From the NCBI RefSeq assembly GCF_000224145.3, contig NW_004190374.1, positions 40,960 through 104,959 of the forward strand: a stretch of DNA of 64,000 bases, written 5' to 3'. This DNA is from Ciona intestinalis (lineage: Eukaryota > Chordata > Ascidiacea > Phlebobranchia > Cionidae). A model generated the notes under the pieces. That model searched no databases and was not told where the DNA came from. It saw only the letters and a program-made list of their open reading frames with translations. Made by a program: the position numbers and the translations under genes. Below are positions 1 through 13,400 of this stretch, in pieces; the stretch's first letter is position 1, and every line of letters begins with the position of its first letter.

Positions 1-175
1 ATGCTCGCTGTCAAACGCGCACAACACCCCATGCTCGCTGTCAAACACGCAAAACACCCCATGCTCGCGGTCAACCATGCACAACACCCCATGCTCGCTG
101 CCAAACACGCACAACACCCCATGCTCGCTGCCAAACGCGCGCAACACCCCATGCTCAATGCCAAACCTTTGTTCC
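1..175. repeat. 30-bp minisatellite, cut by window edge
   Basis: Five full 30-bp units starting ATGCTCGCTGTCAAACGCGC, plus a degenerate sixth, each ending in ACACCCC. Unit starts are at 1, 31, 61, 91, 121 and 151. Because 30 is a multiple of three, the plus strand is open in frame and reads as a 10-residue repeat, but the reading frame follows from the period and is not by itself evidence of a protein. The array probably continues upstream of the window. Confidence 0.9.
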
Positions 176-1476
176 TTCGGCGAAATATTAAACTTGACGT
201 CACAATCTGCTTGATTCGATCCGCGACGCTGCGTTGATTTTAGTTCCACTGTGATGCCATTATTCTCAGAGTCACGTGCTTTACTACGTCTATTCAGTTT
301 AAAAGATTTCATTTTGATCTGAAATAAAAAAATCAAATTCACGACCAGTGCACCCACCCACCCACACACAAGTATAACCCAACAACCACGCAGTCATCAC
401 CGATCGTCTCATTTATTGCCCAATGTTGGCTCTATTTGTTTACCCACGGACCTCCCAATGTTAATCATTAAATTTGACAATCGGCGTTTCAACTTTTATT
501 GAATAATATTAATTTTGTCTTTTGTGTAAATTGGCCGCAACTACTCGGAAAGCTGTTTTTACGCGATTTTCCCAAAATGTTTGATTTTGGAAACTGTTTC
601 TATTTAAATTCAATTGTTTCGTTGTGAACAAACATTTGGATATTTTAGAATTCCGCCTCCTTTAACCACTGTAACGTCACAATGTAATGAAAGCGGTGAA
701 CTTTGCAACAGAGGTCACGTGTCAGTTACGTCACAAACAAACAAAGCAAATTAAAACCTTGGAACGCGATGGATAATGAGTATTGTGATCGATTGTGATC
801 AAACAATGGAAGCAAACATAACCACGTGACCGCATACTTGTGACGTCACAAACACTAATGTTAAGATCGAGTAATGAGCGATTTTTATTCAACAATGAAC
901 GTCCATTATTACATCTCTGGTAAAAACCGTAAGTTTAGAATCGCGTTGTCTGTTTGCAAACACTGACCGGTTATGACGTAACAATAACTTACCTCCAACT
1001 GCGATAATGACGTCATTGACGTTAACAATTGAATAGACGACTTTTGGTTATGACGTAAATGAAGATAAATCTTCCCATTATGCGGTAACAATGGATCAAT
1101 GTTAACTTGTTTGTCCCCCATTGTGATTTACGACGTCTTAACAATTACGATTATTCCGTCACAATCCGTGTGTGGGGTGCGAATATGACGTCATAATGAC
1201 TTTGATTGATCGGAGAAAGTTATCGAATAGTGACTGTGACGTAACAGAGCCTTCATAAACAATCGCGATTTACGAGCGCGAAAAAGTTTTTACGGACGCG
1301 GAAATGACCTTACAGAAGTTGATTGTTAATCCACGGGGATTTCCCATTTATTCTATGACGTCACACAGGTAAAGAAATAAGACAATAAAAATCGTTGGCA
1401 GTAAATTTACAAAAAAATCTTTCACATCCTGAGCACTCTGTGATGTCATCCATGACGTCATCGATGGGTGATGTCA
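176..1476. other. intergenic region 3' of PAN2
   Basis: AT-rich DNA with many TGACGTCA, GTGACGTCAC and TTACGTCA words. No gene can be supported firmly. One possible minus-strand coding exon starts with ATG at 1121 and ends at a good splice donor (GTAAGT) at 993, giving 43 codons. The protein is not recognised. If it is real, it would be the first exon of a gene running off the left edge. Confidence 0.4.
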
Positions 1477-4400
1477 TCAATCTTCTGGAACCTTCCATTC
1501 TAATCTCCTTCCTTCAGCGTAAAGTTGTTTGAGGGTGGTTTGTCGGAAATCCGAGGTTTTCGTTTCGTTTTCCGTCAATTCAAGATATTTCCTGCAACGT
1601 ACCAACATAGAAACGTTATTATTTGGCGGCAACCCACAGTGGTTATCACCTCTGCCTTTGGAGGTTATGGGTTCAAGACTTAACTTTGCCACTGTTGTGG
1701 CTATATGTGTTCTTGGGCAAAACACTTAGCGTTAACTGCTTCAACCTAGTGGTCACTCACTTGTAAGTGTGCACGAGGTGTATGAAAGAGAACACCCATG
1801 GTATAACGACTGTAGTTGCCCCACCATGCGAGGATAAATAAGTTACATTTATTCAAATAGTTATTCACTCACTTATAAAGTTTGAGTGCCGTCCTTGCGT
1901 CTTCTATGCTGTCATGCATGTCTTTCTGTATCTTCTCATCTACAAAACATACTTGGCAACACTGGGTATTTAAATAATAATCTGGCAACACTTACCGAGA
2001 AAGTACCAGGATAGAAATCTTAAAGACACAAATCGTTTACGCGGCATGTGGAACAAGTGAACCGTATCGCGAACCTGATTCTCTGGGACCTGATTGGTCG
2101 GTTTAAATTTAAATATTCCCGCCCATAATATTTAAACACTCACAAATATGTTGATGACTTTGAAGTCTTTACTCAACCCATGCCCAACTATAACACAACC
2201 GCACTGGATCAAATATCTCAACTTACAATAAGTAAGTTTAAGCGTAGCGAGGTGTTTCGAGGATATTGATGCGTCTAAGTCACCTGGTTTGATTCCTGTA
2301 ATGATGTAATAATGATATTATGATGTCATAAACACTTGATCACATCACAAAGGCTGAAGGAAACAGTGATTAGAGTACTCCCTCTGGACCAAAGGCTTTA
2401 TAATAGCTTTGTGTGCGTATTCGTTAAAAAACACTTACTGATGCCAACCCAGTGGCCACAAATGGGTTATCAAAATTGTCACCCATACAAAAAAACAATC
2501 ACCCACCAAGTTACATATGTGGTAACTTGTAAGCTGGCACGAGGTGTATGAAACAGAACACCCATGTTTTAACAATTATTGCGAGGATAAATAAGTTACG
2601 TACGTCAGAACTTGTAAGCAGGCACGAGGTGTATGAAACACATGTGTTACAACGACTGTCGTTTAAATTAGTTTCAACCATCCGCAAACTCTTTACAACG
2701 AACCTGAAAACTTGGTGAGGTAATCCACCACTTGCTCCTGTGTTGAAATATAATCATCAATGAAAGGTTCACCCTCCCTGGTCCCCTCCCCCCGCACCAC
2801 TGTGATACGAGCTACTATGAGATGGCTTGGTTTAATCGTGGACCTCGTGCCGTCGCTGTGTAACTCTGCTTCTTCCTGTCATAGAAACAACATTAATCAT
2901 CATGGAAACAACATTAATAACTATAAAAGGGACTTTTGGCAATGTTTATAATAGTATTAAAGAACCGTTATCTCGGTGTTCTCTTCAATTTTAAGATGAC
3001 CTAAACCGGATGTTGAACTGTTGGTTATTTTCTTTCAAGAAGTTAAAAACTGCTAAAAGATTCAATATGCCTTTAGGGGTGCTAACAACTTATATTATTA
3101 CATAACATAACCATGATGGATATAACATGGGCAAATATTTAATCACCGTAGTGAAGAAGTCGGAATTAACATCAAACGAGGGGCAAACGGCATTGGTTAA
3201 ACAGCTTGAACCCAACGCGCCCCAGGTCCCATGACGTGCCGCTTTGTGCGACCTCAACCACATAGAATAACCCAACACACAACATTTATATGATCTCCAT
3301 GTTTACTCACAGCCTTCAGCGTAACGAACTCGGCATCAAGCGCAACTAGCACCCCCTCGTGTGTTGGTAACTCGTCGCACATGAGGGGGGTGAAGGTCAT
3401 GGCCGCCCCCGGGCTCGTTGGTTCCATGGGCGACATCAGGTTGCGACGCAAACTCCTCTTGGAGATGCTGGGTGTTGGCAGGAGGATGTCCGATGTCAGA
3501 GGGAAGTTGATGTTCAACTTGTGTCTGTGATGTCATAAGTGTGATGTCATAAGTGTGGCATCAATTCATAATGTCGTAAATTTTCATATGCTTTATTATA
3601 AGTTTTTTATTAATAAAAGGCAATAAGTTGTGATGTCATAGTTCATTGTTTCACATTTGTGATGTCATAAAGTTTGTGTGTTTGTGTATGTGGCGTTAAA
3701 GTTGTGATGTCAACTATCGCAAACACACTCGTTGTGTAGACTGTGGAGAAACAAATTCATTCAGAAGTTATGATATTGCAACTTGTGTTTTCACATATAT
3801 ATTTTCATGAACATTTGGAAGTAACTTGAATGACAAGTCCTTGGCAAACCTCATCCATATAGAATAGAAATCATACATTATGACAACATAACTACCTATT
3901 ATTAAGATCCACCCTTGTATAAACCAACAGACATGGAATCTTCCAACGTAAATCAAAATCGACGGTTTCTTCTTTTTCGACCGAACTTATTTGAAAGTCG
4001 TTGAATAAATACCACTGTGTGTGGGTAACCCCCTGTTGTGATACAACAACATAGATGTCACATTGAAGATTTTAATTTGGTTGGGTCGCCCACTATAAGG
4101 GTTCACAATGACTATTATTGTAAAGGTACATTAAATTAAAGTGTCTTGTTTAAGGTAAAACCCCTGCAATAATAACATCAACAAATAAATTTAACAAAAT
4201 GTTTGGGTTCTTCACACAAAACATTGACTTATACCACAACACACATGATGGTAACGCCATAGTCTTGCCCAAGACACACGTCTATCAATGTAGCAGAACC
4301 TAGGTTTGAACCATATAACTTCTAGTCTAGAGAAACGTGTGATAACCGCTGTACCACAGGGACCAACCAAAACACTATGTTATTTTATATCGCAACACTT

Positions 4401-7400
4401 ATCAACGTAGGAATAAATTACATTAAAACTTACAATAACCTTCATAATGGTAAGTTTTACTTTATAATAACATAGGAACAAATATCACAATGATAACAAC
4501 TCAACCTCTTTCCTTTGATGATATTTCTCCCCCACGTTGATATGCGACACCAAGTTCCCCCCCGTTCGTGGATCGTCTATGTGGACAACCGTCGAGAACA
4601 ATTCATATTCAACCATCCTGTTGTTGATGATGTCATAACAGGGGTGATGATGTCATAATGCACAAACAAACACCACAATTAACTTACCCGTCCATGTTTA
4701 AACCATCTGAAAAAAAATAAAATTTGGTAAACCAGCCACTTAAATTTTTATTAATTCTTTGAATAAAATAAAGAATATCAAATTAATTAAAACAAGGAAG
4801 AAAAGGAAACCAGCAGCAAAATGTGTTTTGAAAACACAGCCAACCACAGCATGAGACGTGGGGTTGGGGCCAAAGATGGCCAATAACCAAATTCATTAAC
4901 AATATCATGTTTAATAAAAAATTAATTCCAAGATACATCTACATTATATTTTTTTGGAGATTTTATTTATTTGATTCTGTCTACTATAATCAGAAACAAT
5001 TTATTATAAAAATAGAAATCTTACTTTCTTCGTTCTTCGATTTCACCACAAGCTCTCCGTCGCCATCTACTGCCATTGAAACATGGTGCGGAACCCAACT
5101 TACCGAGTTTGTTCGATCGAACGAGAGATCCAACCCTTCTTCCTCAACAAATACGTTCCTGTGATGTCATAATGGATTACTGATGTCATAATGTATAAAT
5201 GATGTCATAGTACAGGAAATAACTGCCATTATAACATGCCAATGATTTTACAGCTATGTAGATTCTTACAGCCTTCACAGTAATGTGATCAACATTAAAA
5301 ATATATCTGGCAACACTGGTTGAAACTCACCAGGCATCACTGGAGGTCATGTGACTTCGATCTGTCGCGCCTCGTCGGTTTCCGTTTGGCTCCGAAATCT
5401 TACGCTCCATTTTTTTCTGAAGTAACTCGCTCTGGCTCTGTGGACGTGAATAAAAGAAGAAGTAACATATTTATCCACGCATGGCGGACTAACGACAGTC
5501 GTTATAACATGAGTGTTTTGTTTCATACACATCGTGCCGGCTTACAAGTTACCATGTATGTAACTTTACATGTCAATATTTTAGTGATTGCTGACAATTT
5601 AGACAAATCATTGGGAACCACTGTATTTGAGCTGTTAATGTTCTGCCCAAGGATACATAAGTCCACAATAGTAGCAGCACTGAGTCTTGAACCATAAACC
5701 CTCCATATACAACACAACTAACCTTCCAGAATTGCACGTCTTCCTCACGAAACAACGAACAATTCAAAACCAGAATATCGGGAAGAGACACTGGCGTCTT
5801 AGTTTGTACCTGTCCATAATGACATCATAATAAATATAAACAATTGCAATTTAAGTTGAATAGAAATTGTCCTTCTTGTAAAAAAAGGAAATTTTATAGA
5901 AACGAACATTTTGCTCTTAATGACATTTTTCTAAAAAACCCATTAAATTTAAGGTCAACCACGGATTTTTTCAACGCAGCAAAACAGATTAAGAACCACT
6001 GATCTAAATCACAACGATATTTTGCGACAATGTTGCAATAGAAACAACATTAACTACCATTGGTTGGTAAGTCTCGGACACCTCGTCCCATGATTTTGTG
6101 TTGACTTGCGAACAAATCGTTTGTTTTAAAACGGATGTAAACGGTACGTGCTTCACTGGTTCCCCTGTAATGTCATAATCACATTAAAGAGAATAAATGT
6201 AACTTATTTATCCTCACATGGCGGAGCAACGACAGTCGTTATAACACAGTGTTCTGTTTCATACACCTCGTGCTCGCTTACGAGTTACCATAGATGTAAC
6301 TTTGAGGGTCATTATTTTTTATGTATGGCTGACAAATTATACAATCCATTTGTGACCACTGGGTTGGAGCAATTGCCATTAAGTACTCTGCCCAATGGCA
6401 ATGACACATATGCCCCACAACGGTACCAACGACAAGCCTTGAACCCATGAACTCCCATTAACATGGCAGGACCCTAACCACTGTGCAATGGCATCTTATC
6501 AAAAGTAACATCCCAACCCACCCACCAGGTTTAGGTAGCAAGGGGTAAATAAGGTTGAATAGAAACTGCGTCGTGCTTCGTGTCGTTGTACGCCCGTTAC
6601 GAAACTGAGTCTCAATCTTCATTTGAGTTCCGCACAATTTCTCAACCAACGAACGTTCGTCTGTGACCTCCCCTGTTACAGAAAGCAGTTCAGTTCAGTT
6701 ACTAAATGAAACTTAAATTTTAGCTTACATAATAACACAATAAGTGGTCGAAAACAAAAAAGATTAAAACAAATTAAGACGTAATTGGAAAAACACAACA
6801 AAATATGAATCAGACTTTGCAATTATCTCCTGGTAACATTATTTTGCCAAAACATGATATTAAACATAATTCATTTCAACCTTTGATTGACAGCTGGTTT
6901 GGGTCGATTAGGACGATGTCTTCTGGTTCGTTGTTAGTGGGTGGGAGGGTCTCCTGTGATGTCATAATGTTTATTGCGATGATGTCATAAATATGAATAA
7001 AGGAATGTAGTGTGCCTCATAATAAAATAATTTCACCCATATAGAATAGAATGTGCATATACAATGTTGGGGTAATGTGCCAACTCTGGCTTAAACCCCA
7101 GGTCCCATGGCATGCCTCACTGTAGGACCTCACCCATATAGAATAGAATGTGCATATACAATGTTGGGGTAATGGGCAACTCTGGTCTAAATCCCAGGAA
7201 CCTCATCGACATAGAATAGACACAATGACATCACAGCTCACCGTGTGTATTTGTTGCAAGATGAACCTCGACCAGTTTTGGATGAGATGACCCAGATTGT
7301 TGTTAGTGCCTCCGGTGGCCATTTGTTCAGGTTTCGACGAGTTTTGCACGAGGCCCAGGGCGGTGGCTTCGGGGATTGTTCGGAACGCTCGTAAGAAGTT

Positions 7401-10400
7401 GCTTGCCTGTTTATATGATGTCTATGTTTATATGATATCTATGTTAATAGGATGTCTTATGATGTTCATTTATATAATGCGGCCAGCCAGACTATAAGGT
7501 ATGTGGACAAGACACGGAAACCCTGATAGTGTCCAACTAAATGGCAGATAAAACAAGTGAACTATTGCTAGAACATCAGTTTTACACTTATGATATCTAT
7601 GTTTGTTATATGATATCTATGTTTGTTATATGATATCTATGTTTGTTATATGATATCTATGTTTTTATATGATATCCATGTTTGTTACATGATATCTATG
7701 TTTGTTACATGATGTCTATGTTTGTTACATGATGTCTATGTTTGTTACATGATATCTATGTTTGTTACATGATGTCTATGTTTGTTACATGATGTCTATG
7801 TTTGTTACATGATGTCTATGTTTGTTACATGATGTCTATGTTTGTTACATGATATTTATGTTTGTTACATGATATTTATGTTTGTTATATGATATTTATG
7901 TTTGTTACATGATATTTATGTTTGTTACATGATATTTATGTTTGTTATATGATATTTATGTCACCTGTAGCACACCACTAGTAGCGCAATCTTGCATGTG
8001 AAACAAGAATCCCAATTCTTCCGATAAATCAATTTCCTTGTTTAGATTATGATGGCTTTGTAATCCACACCTGAGGGGTTCGATGAAATATAAAACCTGG
8101 TGAAACAAACAAATTATAACGAGGCCTTGTTCAACTGGGTTTTCTGAATCTGTTTGCAACCCACCCGGTTTTTAAACTCATCTTTAAACTTTACATAGAC
8201 TACATGTTGCAATTTTTTTTTATAAATTATTGTTGATTAGTGAAAGTTAGGGTGAGGTCTTACAGTGAGGCAAGCCATGGGACCTGGGATTTAGACCAGA
8301 GTTGTTCATTACCCCAACATTGTATATGCACATTCTATTCTATATGGGTGAGGTCTTACAGTGAGGCTCGCCATGGGACCTGGGATTTCGAACAGAGTTG
8401 TCCATTACCCCAACATTGTATATGCACATTCTGTTCTATATGGATGAGGTCTTACAGTGAGGCATGCTATGGGACCTGGGGTTTAGGCCAGAGTTGGTCC
8501 ATTACCCCAACATTGTATATGCACATTCTATTCTATATGGGTAAGGGCCTACAGTCAGACACACCATGGGACCTGAGATTTAGGCCAGAGTTGGCCCATT
8601 ACCCCAACACCCAGGGTGCTACTGCATGGTCCTTACCAGCCTGTTGCTTGCCCGAATGTGGGCGACAAGGGCTTTAATGGTATTGGATGGGAGATCTTCC
8701 CTTGACAGCTCGGCCAAGGGTAATTAACTCGTAAATAGAAAGATAATGCTTATTCAAGCCTAGATTTCTGCTGAGCAACAATGTGAAACCACCAACCTGC
8801 AACATGCAGTTACAATATGCGTTTGGAATGTTAGCTTCCAACCCTGCAAAGTTGGTTCGGTTGTAATGTTGGATCATCTCGTTTTCCTCCTCACCAAGTT
8901 TCGAGTATTTGAACGCAACCTAAATGATTATCATGATTAATATACCATTGTTGTATCCAGAAGATACTGGGTTCAAGGTTCAATGATGCCACTCTTGTTT
9001 GTCGTGTGTAACCTGGTGGATATTATTATGTGTGTCCATAGTTACGGCACAGTGTAAGCGGGTATAAGGCGTATGAAACAGAACACCCGTGTTATAACGA
9101 CTGTCGTTGCCCCGCCACGCAAGGATCTTTGTAAGCAGGCACGAGGTGTATGAAACAGAACAACTGTGTTATCACGACTGTCATTGCCCCGCCATGCGAG
9201 GATAAATAAGTTACATACGTCCTACCTTTCTATACTTCTTAGGCACCATATATAGATGAGGTTGTTCGTCACGTCCGAGTGGAGATTCCGGCACGGCTGC
9301 TTTCTTCCCTTTGCGATCATGAGATGTCATATCTTTTAACTTATACGGGACCTGGGGTTGGAGCGAGATAAATTGGTGGTGTGGTTCACAAACTGTGTAA
9401 TACCTTGGCCCACCACAAGGCCTCTATATATATGTATTTTTACAGCAGTTTGTTCTAAAAGTAATGTGTTGTGGGTACTTTTTAAATGCAGTACAACATG
9501 ATGTATGCTTTCGATAGAGTGTTCTTATGCTTTCTAACTGGATGCGATACAAAAAAAGGGGGCGAAGGCAAACACAAGTGTTTCAGGTCGAATATCACAG
9601 TTTCCCTAGCTAATATATGTAAGTGACCACCTGATTCCTACGACGGGTTCCCGGGTTAGGGGCATACCCGATCCCATGCACCACTTTCATTGAACGAAGT
9701 AACTCGGGGTCAATGGGTGGCGGGCGACGACTGACGGGGGTACATTGGGGTTTCGGCCAATCAGAAAACAAAGGTTCTTGGCAGTACGGCATAGGGATGA
9801 TTGATAACGGGGTCTGTGGACATAGAAATCTTATTTAAACATTCTTGACACTTATATCAATAGAAACAATATATAATTCACAATAGAAACAATATAACTC
9901 ACATTCTCGTCACTTATATTAATCGGATCGAGAGATTCTGACATGGAAGCAAACTCGGGATCTTTCGTGAATTTATTGAAGTTGGGGGTTCCTGATGCTG
10001 ACCACAGGTGGAGAACACCCCCTGTTGTGGGTTAGGTGGGGTTATATGGGAAGGTAGGGGGGGGGGGGTTATTGGTGCATACTCATGTACTCAACATATA
10101 AATTGGTTCTGAAACATTCATTTTAAAAACATTAACTTTATTGCCAAACAAAAGACCACATTAAAGAATTCTCCTCAAAGTTATTATTCGACAACCATTT
10201 ACATTTCCTGATAAAGTCTTGCCGCATGGCAGACGAAAAGCCAGGAAAACACTACGTTGTTCAAACCAAATGAGCCGTTGGAAGATTACTTACAATATGC
10301 CGGGTAGTAGAAGTTACAGAGTAATATTTCACCTGAATCTGCGAACGTTATGGCTTGCATGGAAGGAGAAATATCCATGCTCGTAATGTTCGAACCAATC

Positions 10401-13400
10401 AGATTGGTTTGGTAGATGGGTGTGGTGGGCGTGACAAGGGCGTTGTCCTCGATTAATAAGAACTGACCACTTTGTGATGTCACAAGCATACGTCTCGTGT
10501 ACGTGGACATGAATCTGTGTCAGGTGATGAATGCAACTTATTTATCCTGCTTGGCGGTTATAACGCAACTAGAGGAGTTATAGCACGGATGTTTTATTAC
10601 AACAATAATAGCAGCGACGAGCCTCTAACCTGTACCCTCTGGTCTAAAGGCGAGTGTTCTAACCACTGTGACAAATAGACTATCAAACGATTTCTTCCAG
10701 CCTTATTATCAAAACATCTTATGCCAACTTACAAGTCACCACAAAAAAACAAGTAATAATGATGCATTCCCATTATGACATCACTGTTATATAACATATG
10801 ACATCACTGTTATATAACAATGCCCATTATGACATCACCTTAGAAACGAAGGTTGAACAATAGATTGGATCGGGGTCAACGACCTCAACATACGGAGATC
10901 GTAAACTTTAACGAAGCGGTCCAAGCTCCAGTTTAACGGTTCGTTGATCAGCGACCTGAGGTGTTTAGATTTCTATGTTTATATATTGTTTCTATGTTTG
11001 TATATTGTTTCTATGTTTATACAATGTTTCTATGTTTATATATTGTTTCTATGTTTATATATTGTTTTTATGTTTATATATTGTTTCTGTGGTCAGAATG
11101 AAAAGTTAATAAAAATCAAATCTAAAAAAATGTGTTTTATATTTATTTCACCTGGAATACTTTATTGATATAATTATATTTTACTAACAGTAACATATTT
11201 GTCGGACTTTTTTGTTTGTTACATATTTTATAGCACTTGATCAAAAACATAGAAATTTTTGACCAAACACCAAATATTATATAAAGTAAATATTATTATT
11301 TCTATGTTAACTAACCCTGGTCGTTGGGAATACCCGCATGTGATAAGGAGGTGACCACTTGCGTCAAAGTCCGAGAGTGACCCTGTATGCCCGTCGAGCG
11401 TGTGTTGCAACTTTAAGGAATCAGGATCACGAAGCATTATCTATGGAGAACATGGGGGTAGAATGAATATGCATATTATTTGGTATATACACAAAACATG
11501 GTACAAATATTGTATTATTAAATGCAAAGCAATTAGGATTGCCAAACATTATCTAGGGGGGGTAGCATAATGAAATATATTGAAAAATTTTGTTTATATT
11601 TTGGGTATTTTATTTTTTCTTGCAATGTTCTAAGTAAAAACATGAATATGAATATGAAGGTAGAATGTTATTTAGTAAAACATGGAAAATGTTGACTGGT
11701 ATATAATATTATGTAAAACAATTTGAAAATATTGTTTTCAATGATTGCGTCATTAACGCTGTTTGTTTAAATTAATTACTTTTAAATAAGAACAAGCATT
11801 CTTTAACTCATACATAAATAACAAACCAACAAGATCTAGTAAAAGCTTAGGATCAAATAAATCAATTTATTTACATTAAAATACCTTTGGTATTAGGATA
11901 TGTTGTTATTCTGTTATTAAATAGCAAAGTTCTAATAAATGTTCAGACAAATTAAAACAAATAAATTTTATTGCATTGTTACCTTTCCATTAAATCCACC
12001 ACAACATAAATATCGAGAAGTTTTCCGAAATATTGCAACGGTTTCGTTCTCATTAAGTTCCATACTGTGAATACAATATACTTTGTTTTGCCACAGTTGC
12101 TACCACTACTATACATAATGGAATATTCCGTTTAGAAATTGGTATTTTGACAAAAACATCAATGGTTTTCCACCAACATTACATTTGCCATACAGCGGGA
12201 ATCACGTCATTACAGATAATGCAGTTGCTTTCTCATATTTTAAATTTTTTTTAATGCTTGTTGTATTATACCATGATGATGTCTTGTTAGATGGAAACAA
12301 AATGTTAGTGCAAAAATGAACTTTATATAAACGAACAGCTATATCTAATAGTACATCATCACACCCATCATTATGACATCACAACAAGGATAATTACCGG
12401 TTTGAAGCAACGTTTGTTTTCAGATCAAGATCTATAATATGTTGATCCTTTCCCCCGATGTATAAATGATCTTTATGGAAAACCATGCAGTGAGCATCAC
12501 TCATATCAGGGTCCCTGGTGATTGTTTTTAATGATGGTTTTAATTTAAGGCACAAAATGAATGTCACTTATTATTCTTAAGTAACAGGGCAACAACAACA
12601 CGGGCAGTGGCAGCCAGAAGAAAAAAAGGGGGGGTTTAATTTTAAAAAAAAAATAAAAAATATTATATATATTTAAATTTTTTTTTTAATTAACTTTTTT
12701 TGGGGGTTTAAAAGGGAGGGGGGGGTCACGACACCCTAAACCCCCCTGGCTGCGCCACTGAACCCGGGTGTTCTGTTTCAGACACCTCGCGCTTGCTTAC
12801 AAGTTACCATCTGCATGTATACAATTTTGTTGTTGATTGATTTTCTTTATGACAATATGAACAACCTATTAGTGGCGACTGGGTTGTAGCAATTGCCGTT
12901 GGGTGTTATGATGAAGGACACATACACCCACAATGGTGGCATAGAGCCTTGTACCCATATTTCCTGGGCTGGAGTCTTACTAACCAATATAACGAAGTTG
13001 CAAACTGCTGTTTACTCAGTACCAAAGAATAATCAATATGAAGTAACCCCACTAACTTGAACGTCGAAACAGGAATCCCTCGTTTAAGGTTACATTGCAA
13101 ACGATCTTTCGTCAACCCGACAATTTTGTCATCGAACGATAAAACTTCCACCACTGGGTGGTGTTGTGGGTGAATTTGAAACGAAGTGTACTTCTGCATC
13201 GCTGCGCCGTAGTACGAGGTCATGTGACCCTGCATAGAAATAACATGACTGGTAGTTTTGGATGACGAATGTTTAAACAAACTATAAAAATATATAATTT
13301 CAAAACTTTGATTTCCTACTTTTTAATTTCAAGTTGTTTTGTTTAATGAATTTGATTCAGCAATAATGTGAGTATGTGTTGGTTAGGACATGCTGCGAGT

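Noticed and set aside
1-237. 78-codon open frame of ten-residue repeats (MLAVKRAQHP type)
   Set aside because: It follows from a 30-bp period and has no splice or promoter context. Kept only as a minisatellite.
8321-8350. ATTCTATT followed by GTGAGG, resembling a spliced-leader RNA gene
   Set aside because: The remainder of the known Ciona leader (TTGAATAAG) is missing and the motif recurs in every family C unit.
8240-8677. 145-codon open frame over family C repeats
   Set aside because: Open only because the repeat lacks stops in that frame. The same repeat elsewhere is closed.
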